Shown in pieces: positions 52,860-60,467 of a stretch of DNA of 64,000 nt. The notes under the pieces are model-generated. The model did not search any database. It was given only the letters and a program-made list of their open reading frames with translations, and was not told the origin of the DNA. Source of the stretch: UBA969 sp041694635 (lineage in GTDB: Bacteria > Planctomycetota > Planctomycetia > Gemmatales > Gemmataceae); assembly GCA_041694635.1 (NCBI GenBank), contig JBDNHI010000202.1:219095-283094 (forward strand), written 5' to 3'. Position 1 is the first letter of the stretch; every line of letters starts with the position of its first letter. The position numbers were made by a program, and so were the translations under genes.

Positions 52860-53303
52860 ATGAACGATTACATTCCGATTCTATTGCGAAATGAAGCTGC
52901 AAAACGCAGGCTTGTTTCAGTTGAATTCCCTGTCATTGAACAATATAACCGTGACAGGGAACTAGAGTATCGCATAACAATTGAGCCAACTGCCGATGGC
53001 CTTATGCTTAAATACCGATTAAAGCCTGGGCACAATGTGTTTGAGGTTAAAACTAATCTTTTGGCAGGATATCCTTATGTCCCGCCAGAAACTAGAATTA
53101 TAACTCAATTAGATTACCCTTGCCCTCACCTTTTACCTAGCCAGCTATTATGCCTTTGGAAGCAGGGTAGTAGTAGGCAAGCTAGTAGGTGGGATCCAGC
53201 TTCGTTCACCGTGATTTTTGCGGTGATGGCGGCTTGGCGATGGCTTGCTTGTTATGAAATCTGGAAAAATTCCGGAGAATGGCCCTTACCTGAGGCACGC
53301 TAG
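52860..53303 (+). CDS. E2-like ubiquitin-conjugating protein, prokaryotic
   Basis: A 147-residue protein with an E2-like core. The strand LKYRLKPG and the NLLAGYPYVPPETRIIT segment match the E2 pattern of a strand followed by YPxxPP. The candidate catalytic Cys is Cys98 in HLLPSQLLCLW, at the place of the eukaryotic HPN...G.iCL. After it, RWDPASFTVIFAVMAAWRWLACYEIWKNSGEWP is the helix and Trp-rich tail of the prokaryotic E2 (Prok-E2) group. It would accept a modifier thioester from the E1 next to it. Its start follows the small gene by 16 bases and its stop abuts the E1 start. Confidence 0.86.
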   Translation: MNDYIPILLRNEAAKRRLVSVEFPVIEQYNRDRELEYRITIEPTADGLMLKYRLKPGHNVFEVKTNLLAGYPYVPPETRIITQLDYPCPHLLPSQLLCLWKQGSSRQASRWDPASFTVIFAVMAAWRWLACYEIWKNSGEWPLPEAR

Positions 53304-54116
53304 ATGGCTCATTTAGTTCAAGTTGGATTGGGAAGCGGTGGAATGTCGGTAATCGACATGCTTGTTCGAGATGTTAGAATTAGCAAAATTACACTTATCG
53401 AACCGGATGTTCTTAAACCACACAACCTCCCACGCCACCTGCTAAGCAAACAAGAGGTAGGAAAGTTAAAATTAGATGCCGCAGTTCAATGGTTGAAAAA
53501 CCGTATCCCCGAGCTTGAAATAGTACCTCTCGCTTCATTTCTTCAAGACCCAGAAAAACAAGATCAGATTAATCAGGCACTTTATGGCGCCGACCTTGGT
53601 GTTTGTGCAGTGGATAATGAAGAAGCTAAATATCATTGGTGTTTTTTGATGAGGCAACATAAAATTCCTTGGACTTTAGGTGAAGTTTTGAGTGGTGGCA
53701 TTGGAGGATTTGTTCATACCTTTGTTCCAAATGGCCCGTGTTATGCTTGTGCTTGCACCTATCTCAAACGGAAAGGCCCCAAGGATGCTAAGGATTCCCT
53801 TCCTGATTATAGTAACCCTGATGGTGAGGTAGAAAAAGCAAGAATACCAGCGTCTTTTGCTTCGATTCAATCGATAGCTGCCCTTCACGCCCTTGCTACG
53901 ATGGATATTCTGGAAGGAAAATTTAGCCCATCTTCTTATTTACTTCCTTTGCAAAAAGTTGATGGAGTTTTTACAGAAAGCCTAAAGAAAATACCCATTA
54001 ATGTTAAACGAAATGAGAATTGTTTGTTTTGTGCCTTTGCCCCACCAGATATCAAGAATGTTGACCAAGAATTGCAAAAGAAGCTTCAAGAACTTTCAGG
54101 CGGAATGGGATTATGA
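53304..54116 (+). CDS. E1-like adenylating enzyme (ThiF/MoeB superfamily)
   Basis: A 270-residue E1-superfamily protein. The nucleotide loop VGLGSGGMS (residues 7-15), the acidic EPD after the second strand, HNLPRHLL with the Arg (R44) matching the MoeB NLxRQ finger, and CAVDNEEA with the Mg-binding Asp104 are intact. The zinc ligands appear as CYAC (146/149) and CLFC (240/243), as in MoeB. No separate conserved catalytic Cys for the second E1 step is obvious; Cys151 is nearest. It would adenylate a modifier C-terminus. Its start follows the E2 stop directly, and its end overlaps the next gene (ATGA). Confidence 0.88.
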   Translation: MAHLVQVGLGSGGMSVIDMLVRDVRISKITLIEPDVLKPHNLPRHLLSKQEVGKLKLDAAVQWLKNRIPELEIVPLASFLQDPEKQDQINQALYGADLGVCAVDNEEAKYHWCFLMRQHKIPWTLGEVLSGGIGGFVHTFVPNGPCYACACTYLKRKGPKDAKDSLPDYSNPDGEVEKARIPASFASIQSIAALHALATMDILEGKFSPSSYLLPLQKVDGVFTESLKKIPINVKRNENCLFCAFAPPDIKNVDQELQKKLQELSGGMGL

Positions 54117-55279
54117 CCGAACCAAAACCCTACAAAATTTATTATGAATCAAAAGGAAGCAAGGTTCAAAGTCAAATAGTGCCTTGGTTTGCTGAAAAGG
54201 TTTACCTTGAGTTTGCAATAAAATACCCATCTGGTTTTTCCTGTAAGCCTTCTTATTTTCGAGTGCAGTTTGGCGATTCAAGCTTAGTAGAGGGGAATCA
54301 ATTTGAAATTAATGATGCAACTCCGCCAACTGGTGGAAAAGTGTTTTTTTTACTTGAGAATCCTCGTAAAGAAGTTAAAGCTAAAGTCTTCTTTAAAAAG
54401 AAATTAGTTTTTGAAATTGATGTTCCTTACTGTTCTAAGGAACATTTTTTATCAAGTATAGAACTACAGTCCCCTGTTTTACATTGCAACTTTGATAACC
54501 AGATTGTTGCTTGCCACTCTTTTTTGATGACGGGTTGCAAAGGTGTTTCAGTGTCTGCAGTTTTGTCTTCAAAATACGGAATTGGATTTTTATCTAGTTT
54601 AGATGTTTTAGCCAAGATTGAAGTTGGTTCAGTAGAACCGATTGTAATGGTATCGCGAATTGGTTGTGAAGAAGATGGCGTAAAAAATGCCACGGTCATT
54701 TTTCCGATTGCATCTTTACCAAAAAAAATCGGAAATATAAAAGTTACTTTTCAGGTCGAAACTTTTAAAATCGGTTCGATGATTTGCCAAGGTGTTTCTT
54801 CAAGTTCGTTCTCTAAAATGATGCAAGTTAACAGGCAGGCGTTTGTTGTTTGGAAGAAGGCAGCAGAACTTGAATTTCAAGATGAATTAGAAAAACTTGG
54901 TCCAGAAGATCGTTTTGGCCCCTGCTTCTGGTTATCTACTAAAGTTCAGGGATTGGTCGGTTTTGCGGATATAAAGGTTCAAGGGTACCTTTATGGTTCT
55001 CATCAACCTATGGTTTTTTGGGAAGGGAAAGTTCTCGCAACAAGCACCCCTGCCCTGATTGCCCCAGTGAATTTAGGGCAAGATTCTTTCAAAGATGTCA
55101 ACTATTTTGAAATTCTGTCTGGTAAAAATTCTATCTCAATGATAAAGATTGGATCAAAACCCTCGGTTCTTTTTACTGCGGAGGGTACCATTGCTAGCCC
55201 AGATGTTTTTACAAGTAACATTAATATCAGTGTGCAGGATGTCTTTAAAAAATTACAGCAGTTCTCGAACCCTAATTAA
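54113..55279 (+). CDS. Unknown 388-residue protein ending the JAB/E2/E1 operon
   Basis: I do not recognise this protein. Its ATG overlaps the E1 stop by four bases, so it is translationally coupled to the E1. It is rich in beta-strand residues over its whole length (for example KVYLEFAIKYP, KVFFKKKLVFEIDVPYC, KVTFQVETFKIG, GLVGFADIKVQGYLYG), suggesting several beta-sandwich or strand domains. No signal peptide or membrane segment is visible, so it is probably cytosolic. It holds no obvious catalytic motif, and no Gly-Gly end. It may be the substrate, adaptor or binding partner of the conjugation system. Its stop shares a TTAA with the convergent protease stop. Confidence 0.6.
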   Translation: MTEPKPYKIYYESKGSKVQSQIVPWFAEKVYLEFAIKYPSGFSCKPSYFRVQFGDSSLVEGNQFEINDATPPTGGKVFFLLENPRKEVKAKVFFKKKLVFEIDVPYCSKEHFLSSIELQSPVLHCNFDNQIVACHSFLMTGCKGVSVSAVLSSKYGIGFLSSLDVLAKIEVGSVEPIVMVSRIGCEEDGVKNATVIFPIASLPKKIGNIKVTFQVETFKIGSMICQGVSSSSFSKMMQVNRQAFVVWKKAAELEFQDELEKLGPEDRFGPCFWLSTKVQGLVGFADIKVQGYLYGSHQPMVFWEGKVLATSTPALIAPVNLGQDSFKDVNYFEILSGKNSISMIKIGSKPSVLFTAEGTIASPDVFTSNINISVQDVFKKLQQFSNPN

Positions 55280-55950
55280 GCACGCCTGACATTTTCAAAG
55301 TTTTGAATTGCCATCATTAGAAACAAAAAAACTAGAAAGTAGTTTTGCGTACTAGCAAAATATAATACGGCTAGAATTGCAAATAGACTGGAAATTATAT
55401 ATGCAATTTTATCCCCATTCCTTAACAATCCCCCAAGAAAATCTTTAAGTGCCTGACCACCATCAAGAGGAAATACTGGTAGTAAGTTTAAAAAAGGCCA
55501 ATAAAAATTAATGTAAAGCAGTAACGATAAAAATTCATTAAACTTTCTTGTTAGTTCAGTTTCTGGCTTGGGTAAAAGATTGGTACTTAACAATCCTATA
55601 ATTAAAAAGTATAGAACCAATTGAATACCAGGGCCTGCAAGGGAAACAGCTATTCTTTTCCAGCGGTTTGATAAATGATTGCTCCCTATAGCAAGTCCTC
55701 CAAAACCGTGGAGAATGATAAAGCCAGTTGTACCAAAGTAATTTCCCATCAGGACGTGTCCCATCTCGTGGAGTAGGATAGAAAAAAAAACCGCAAGGAC
55801 CCAAGCTACAAGAAGGGAAAGGTCGTTTGTTGATGTGAATAGGTCCCAACCTAGAATGACTGTGACTATCCAAAACATTGGATGCACCCTTATAGGGGTT
55901 CCAAAAAGGTTGAGCCTTAAATCCCAAGCGGTTTCTTGATGATAATCCAT
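55276..55950 (-). CDS. Site-2 protease (M50) family membrane protein
   Basis: A 224-residue integral membrane zinc protease. The metal motif HEMGH is at residues 61-65 in FSILLHEMGHVLMG, and the third ligand region is FPLDGGQAL near residue 160 (LLPVFPLDGG). It has about five or six hydrophobic segments, and no CBS or PDZ domain. Such proteins cleave transmembrane segments of substrates, often in sigma-factor signalling. The substrate is unknown. The gene faces the JAB operon tail to tail and the two stop codons overlap within a TTAA. Confidence 0.88.
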   Translation of the reverse strand: MDYHQETAWDLRLNLFGTPIRVHPMFWIVTVILGWDLFTSTNDLSLLVAWVLAVFFSILLHEMGHVLMGNYFGTTGFIILHGFGGLAIGSNHLSNRWKRIAVSLAGPGIQLVLYFLIIGLLSTNLLPKPETELTRKFNEFLSLLLYINFYWPFLNLLPVFPLDGGQALKDFLGGLLRNGDKIAYIISSLFAILAVLYFASTQNYFLVFLFLMMAIQNFENVRRA

Positions 55951-56061
55951 AAAGATGGCTTGATATTACCTTTAATAATTGCATTAATAAGGAAGAGGTA
56001 CTTTATAACCTTTTGCAAGTTTGTGTGATATAGAATTGATATTTGAACTGGGAGATTTTAA

Positions 56062-56562
56062 ATGAAAAATAATTCAGGGGCAGGCTTGGCGGTTTATCCG
56101 GGTACTTTTGACCCTATTCATTTTGGTCATATTGACATTATCGAGAGGGGTGCTAAGGTTTTTTCCCACCTTCTTATTGGCGTTGGGATCAATCCCGATA
56201 AAAGTACTTTGTTTACACTTGAAGAAAGGGTTGCCTTAGTCAAGCAATCTACCTCTCATCTACCGAATGTCACTGTTTTACCTTTTAAGAATTTGGTGGT
56301 ACATTTTGTTAAAGACTCCAATGCTAAGGTGATTTTACGCGGAATGCGTACGACTAGTGATATGGATTACGAATTTACAATGTCTTTGGCTAATACCGCA
56401 CTAGACCCCGATATAGAAACCGTATTTTTGCTTGCGAAAGATATTTACTCTCATCTAAGCAGTTCTCTTTTAAAACAAATTGCTGGTTTAGGTGGCAACC
56501 TTGCAAGATTTATTCCCGAGCATGTCGGGCAGGCGATTTTAGAGAAGTTCAAGCAACCTTAA
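56062..56562 (+). CDS. coaD: Phosphopantetheine adenylyltransferase
   Basis: Fourth step of CoA synthesis: ATP plus 4'-phosphopantetheine to dephospho-CoA, 166 residues. The nucleotidyltransferase motifs VYPGTFDPIHFGHIDII near the start and KVILRGMRTTSDMDYEF (about 93-109) and the C-terminal YSHLSSSLLKQIAGLGG are typical of CoaD. A GGGAG ribosome site precedes the ATG. The Ser/Thr kinase gene starts 24 bases downstream in the same direction, possibly in one transcript. Confidence 0.96.
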   Translation: MKNNSGAGLAVYPGTFDPIHFGHIDIIERGAKVFSHLLIGVGINPDKSTLFTLEERVALVKQSTSHLPNVTVLPFKNLVVHFVKDSNAKVILRGMRTTSDMDYEFTMSLANTALDPDIETVFLLAKDIYSHLSSSLLKQIAGLGGNLARFIPEHVGQAILEKFKQP

Positions 56563-56586
56563 TTTTTTTTAGGCAAGCTTAATACT

Positions 56587-57423
56587 ATGAATCAAAGTAA
56601 TGTAAATTACCCCGGGTATCTCATCCATTCTATTTTGGCAGAGGGACCCGTTACCATTGTTTTTAATGCATTCGAAGTCGAAAGAACCTTGCCTTGCGTC
56701 ATTAAATCTGTTCGTTCTGACTACCCTTACGAAAAGCAAGCTTCAGCTTTTTTGAAAAATGAAATTAGTCTTCTTCAAACTATAAAGCACCCTGCCTTAC
56801 CTGTTTTACAAAATCTCAGTTTGGTGAACATTCCAATTTATTTTGTTATGGAACGAATTGATGGCGTCACATTAAGACAAGAATTAAATAGAAAATTTTC
56901 TCTAACTTTCTCTTCGGTTGTTAACCTAACAAGACAAATTCTTTCTCTCTTATCTTGTTTGCACCAGGAAGGCTTCACTCACGGTGACATTAAGCCCGAA
57001 AATATTTTGATTGAGCCTTCTGGTAAGGTTAGGGTGATCGATTTGGCTTTTTCCTCTAATGTGAAAAAAAGCGAAAAAATTGAAACAAATCTGATGATTG
57101 GCACGCCTAACTATATTGCCCCTGAATTGTGCGCTGATATTCCTTTGGTAACTCTTGCTAATGATATTTATAGCTTAGGCGTTGTTATTTTTGAAATACT
57201 TACCGGGACGCTTCCCTTCCCTGAAGGTACTGTTTCGCAGACTTTAGTTAGGCACCAAAGTGACCCTCCCGCAAGGTTAAAACAAAAACTTGCTCCTTAT
57301 GACCCTAAATTAACTCACATCATTATTGAAATGCTTAGCTGTAATCCTATCGATAGGCCTAAAGTAAAATCATTGCTTGATTTCTTTGTGAAAATAGAAC
57401 TTGAGGCAATGGTTAATGGTTGA
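56587..57423 (+). CDS. Divergent serine/threonine protein kinase
   Basis: A 278-residue kinase domain with no membrane anchor or sensor domain. The ATP-site Lys is Lys40 in CVIKSV, and the catalytic loop is HGDIKPENILI (D134, with Gly in place of Arg of HRD). The metal loop is IDLAFS (Asp152), DLA instead of DFG. The glycine loop is degraded (AEGPVTIVFNA). The APE region GTPNYIAPEL and DIYSLGVVIFEIL are conserved. Lys40, Asp134 and Asp152 are kept, so activity is likely, although the altered HRD Arg suggests no classic activation-loop control. It may phosphorylate partners bound by FHA proteins such as the one at 13858-14163; that link is inference. Confidence 0.82.
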   Translation: MNQSNVNYPGYLIHSILAEGPVTIVFNAFEVERTLPCVIKSVRSDYPYEKQASAFLKNEISLLQTIKHPALPVLQNLSLVNIPIYFVMERIDGVTLRQELNRKFSLTFSSVVNLTRQILSLLSCLHQEGFTHGDIKPENILIEPSGKVRVIDLAFSSNVKKSEKIETNLMIGTPNYIAPELCADIPLVTLANDIYSLGVVIFEILTGTLPFPEGTVSQTLVRHQSDPPARLKQKLAPYDPKLTHIIIEMLSCNPIDRPKVKSLLDFFVKIELEAMVNG

Positions 57424-57429
57424 TTTGGC

Positions 57430-57942
57430 TTAGCTCATCTCTTCTTCTTGATCTAAATCTTTTTCGGTATAAAGAACAAAACCTTTCTTCCCTAAAGTTG
57501 TGATAGCAGATTCGTGATCTTCTACATGCAAAGCCAAAGCTGAATTCCCTTTTGGACCTACAAGTAATGGGTAGGCGTAATGAATATTTATTTCCGCTTC
57601 TAGAAGTGCTTTGCAAATAAGGAGGAGTGGTTGTGATTCCGAAGGTAGTTTTACAACTAGGAGGTCGCTCTCTGTGTAAGGAAGATTTGCTTGCTGAAAA
57701 ATCTCGGTTGCTCGTTCTGGGTTACTTAATACAAGTCTAATAATTGCACAATCTGCCGAGTCAACAATTGATATCGATACAATTCGAATGTCTGTCATTT
57801 CAAACCAACGAACTACTCGCATAAGTCCGCCAACACGGTTAGCGACAAAAACATTGTATTGTCTAACACTGGGCCAATCTCTACCCCGTGCAGTTTTGAA
57901 ACCGGTTGAGCTGCCTGACCCGCCATCTTTTCCAATTGGCAT
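57430..57942 (-). CDS. ACT-domain protein, acetolactate synthase small-subunit-like
   Basis: A 170-residue protein. After a Gly/Ser-rich start come two ACT-type modules: RQYNVFVANRVGGLMRVVRWFEMTDIRIVSISIVDS (read in parts) at about 26-60, and SQPLLLICKALLEAEINIHYAYPLL near 105-130. ACT domains bind amino acids and regulate metabolic enzymes, for example the acetolactate synthase small subunit. The catalytic subunit is not nearby, so the target is not established. I use the ATG at 57942 preceded by GGGAG; a longer reading adds 16 residues. It is convergent with the kinase gene. Confidence 0.75.
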   Translation of the reverse strand: MPIGKDGGSGSSTGFKTARGRDWPSVRQYNVFVANRVGGLMRVVRWFEMTDIRIVSISIVDSADCAIIRLVLSNPERATEIFQQANLPYTESDLLVVKLPSESQPLLLICKALLEAEINIHYAYPLLVGPKGNSALALHVEDHESAITTLGKKGFVLYTEKDLDQEEEMS

Positions 57943-58114
57943 TATTGTATCTCCCGAATTTATAAACCAAACAATCCTTAAATTAAACATTTTCGGTACA
58001 TTCTGGAAAGCTAATTCGCTGAAAAATGCATTTAAAGGTCTGTACGAGGTTGCCCGAAACCTCTCTAGTATGATACTTTAAGTAAATACTAAATTTTCTT
58101 TTGAACGGTGCATT

Positions 58115-59320
58115 ATGAGTCAATTTACAGTTCAGGTTGCGGACAGAGTTAAAAGACTTCCCCCTTACTTATTTGGTAAGATTAACGAACTTAAATACAA
58201 AATGCGTAAACAAGGGGCAGATATCATAGACCTAGGTATGGGAAACCCTCGTGATATTCCTGACCCTATGGTGATTGATAAGTTATGTGAAGCTGCCCGA
58301 GATGAAACAAACCACGGTTATTCTGTCAGTAATGGTTTGAAAAATCTTCGTATTGAAATGGCTAAAAGATACGAACGGAAACACGGTGTTACTCTTGATC
58401 CTGACCGTGAGATTATTGCTGGTTTAGGTTCAAAGGAAGTTTTCAGTCATATGTGCCTTGCCTTGCTTGGTCCTGGGGACACCGCAATAGTGCCGGCGCC
58501 ATCTTTTCCGATTCATGTTTATGCTGTTGCGCTCGCTTCTGGAAATGTAATTAGTTTAGATTGCACTCAGCCTGATAAATTTCTTTCAAATATCTCGGCC
58601 GTGGCTGAGCATTTGTTTCCTAAACCAAAAGTTTTGATTCTTAACTACCCACATAACCCTACCACAACAGTGGTTGAAAAAGATTTCTTTGTGGATGTGG
58701 TTAAGCTTGCAAAGAAGTTTGGATTTATGGTTATCCACGATTTTGCTTATGGCGATGTTTGCTTTGATGGGTACCAAGCTCCTAGTTTTTTAAGCATTCC
58801 AGGGGCCAAAGATGTTGGAGTTGAAACCATCACGATGAGCAAAGGTTATAATATGGCAGGATGGCGCCTCGGATTTTGTGCTGGTAATGCAGAAATGGTT
58901 AAGGCGCTAGCCACTATTAAGGGCTATTATGATTACGGAATTTTTCAACCTATCCAGATCGCTGGCATTGTTGCACTTAGGCATTGTGAAGATTTAGTCC
59001 AAAAACAAGCTTTAGAATATCAGCGCAGGCGCGATGTGCTTGTGGAAGGTTTACGAAGAATCGGCTGGCAAGTTAATGTCCCAAAAGCAAGTATGTTCGT
59101 TTGGGCACAGTATCCCTTAGTTTGGCGCGAAAAACTTAACTCCATTGACTTTACTATGAAACTTCTAGAAGAAGCCGAAGTCGCAGTAAGTCCTGGCAGC
59201 GGGTTTGGCGATGCGGGCGAAGGATGTTTACGCCTTGCTTTAGTTGAAAATGAACAACGCCTAAGACAAGCGGTCCGACAAATTGCTCGTTCGCTTAAAA
59301 TTGAAACACCTACTATTTAA
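58115..59320 (+). CDS. Class I/II PLP-dependent aminotransferase (alanine or LL-diaminopimelate type)
   Basis: A 401-residue fold-type I aminotransferase. The PLP Lys is Lys243 in TMSKGYNMAGWRLGF. ADIIDLGMGNPRDIPD opens the protein, NYPHNPTTTVVEKDFF carries the conserved Asn, and HDFAYGDVCFDG the PLP Asp. The C-terminal Arg is in EGCLRLALVENEQRL. The sequence style is that of AlaC/Aat-type or diaminopimelate aminotransferases of planctomycetes. I cannot choose between alanine and diaminopimelate specificity; lysine-pathway neighbours are absent. It is preceded by a 124-base spacer after the divergent ACT gene. Confidence 0.85.
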   Translation: MSQFTVQVADRVKRLPPYLFGKINELKYKMRKQGADIIDLGMGNPRDIPDPMVIDKLCEAARDETNHGYSVSNGLKNLRIEMAKRYERKHGVTLDPDREIIAGLGSKEVFSHMCLALLGPGDTAIVPAPSFPIHVYAVALASGNVISLDCTQPDKFLSNISAVAEHLFPKPKVLILNYPHNPTTTVVEKDFFVDVVKLAKKFGFMVIHDFAYGDVCFDGYQAPSFLSIPGAKDVGVETITMSKGYNMAGWRLGFCAGNAEMVKALATIKGYYDYGIFQPIQIAGIVALRHCEDLVQKQALEYQRRRDVLVEGLRRIGWQVNVPKASMFVWAQYPLVWREKLNSIDFTMKLLEEAEVAVSPGSGFGDAGEGCLRLALVENEQRLRQAVRQIARSLKIETPTI

Positions 59321-59536
59321 TTCGTTATAAGTATTGAGTTTAAATCTCTTTTTTTCATTTTGAGAATAGAACTTCACATTATGATTTTTGGGCCATAGTT
59401 TTCAACCATTTCTTGGAATAAATAAACCTTACTAAAGTAGGGTTAAATTTCATCTTTTACTTTCTTTTAGTTGTAAAATAGGCTTTACTAATATGAGATC
59501 AAAGGTCCAGAACTTTCCCTTAGGCATTTGGGCAAT

Positions 59537-60457
59537 ATGAAATATCAGACTCCTAATTTACAATTAATCCCAAAGCAAGATAGTTATGTTTCGTTCGAAT
59601 ATTTAGGCCGTGAATTAGTGGGTTGGAATGCCTCGCCTTCTTCGCCCCGACCCTATTTTTACCCTTTAAACGGGCCAACTGGTAAAAGTGTTACTCGTTT
59701 GGGGCATCCTGCGGCATCAAATCACGGACATCATCGTTCTTTTTGGTGGGGGCATAACGATATTGCAGGTGTCAATTTCTGGGAAGAAAAAAATTCTCCA
59801 GGAAACAAACCTCAAATTAGACAAGATCTTTGGTTGCACTACCAAGATGGAGATTCCGAAGCTTCGATGGCGGTTCAACTGGGTTGGTACGATTCTCATA
59901 GCGTAAAACTTATTAATCAGGAACTTTTAGTTTTACTTCGGCCCTTGCCTAACAATGAACTTTGGATGGAAATTCAATCCAAATTTACTCCTGTCCCTAA
60001 CGAATTAAAAATCCCTAAAACAAACTTTGGGTTCCTTGGTCTTAGAGTGGCTAAAACCATTAGTGCATTATTTGGCGGTGGGTTACTTACCTCCAGCAAC
60101 CAAGACAAAACTGAAATAAATATTTTCTCTAAACCTGCCAAATGGATGGACTATAGTGGGCCTATCGATCAGAAAAATATTGAAGGCATCACTTGGTTTG
60201 ATCACCCCGAAAATCCTAGGTTCCCCGTTTCTTGGCATGTTCGGGACGATGGGTGGATGTCACCTGCTTTTTGTTTGAGGGAGGGTTACATATTAAATAA
60301 AGCGCAACCTTTAGAATTGAGGTTTGGTTTGCATATTCATAACGATTTATTAAACATTGATAACGCAGAAAAACATTTTCAAACCTTTGAAAATTCTACT
60401 AAACTTTCTCTTGTTAAAAATACTGGTTCTTATCCGCTTGTTATTAAAAGACTTTAA
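59537..60457 (+). CDS. PmoA-like protein (DUF6807 family)
   Basis: A 306-residue protein. The conserved HPAASNHGHHRSFWWGHND, GVNFWEE and EGITWFDHPENPRFPVSWHVRDDGW segments (read in parts) match the family of secreted or cytosolic PmoA-like proteins that accompany sugar-catabolic oxidoreductases in planctomycetes. The substrate is unknown and the family name is historical, so methane oxidation is not implied. No signal peptide. The ATG at 59537 opens just before MKYQTPNLQL. A POT transporter follows after 10 bases and DUF4432 after that, suggesting a shared catabolic unit. Confidence 0.78.
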   Translation: MKYQTPNLQLIPKQDSYVSFEYLGRELVGWNASPSSPRPYFYPLNGPTGKSVTRLGHPAASNHGHHRSFWWGHNDIAGVNFWEEKNSPGNKPQIRQDLWLHYQDGDSEASMAVQLGWYDSHSVKLINQELLVLLRPLPNNELWMEIQSKFTPVPNELKIPKTNFGFLGLRVAKTISALFGGGLLTSSNQDKTEINIFSKPAKWMDYSGPIDQKNIEGITWFDHPENPRFPVSWHVRDDGWMSPAFCLREGYILNKAQPLELRFGLHIHNDLLNIDNAEKHFQTFENSTKLSLVKNTGSYPLVIKRL

Positions 60458-60467
60458 AGGAATTACT

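Noticed and set aside
51658..55279. Type II CBASS (Cap2/Cap3) defence operon
   Set aside because: There is no CD-NTase or effector gene in or next to the operon, and E1 and E2 are separate genes rather than fused.
59537..60457. Particulate methane monooxygenase gene
   Set aside because: The family name is misleading; there are no membrane helices and no pmoB or pmoC.
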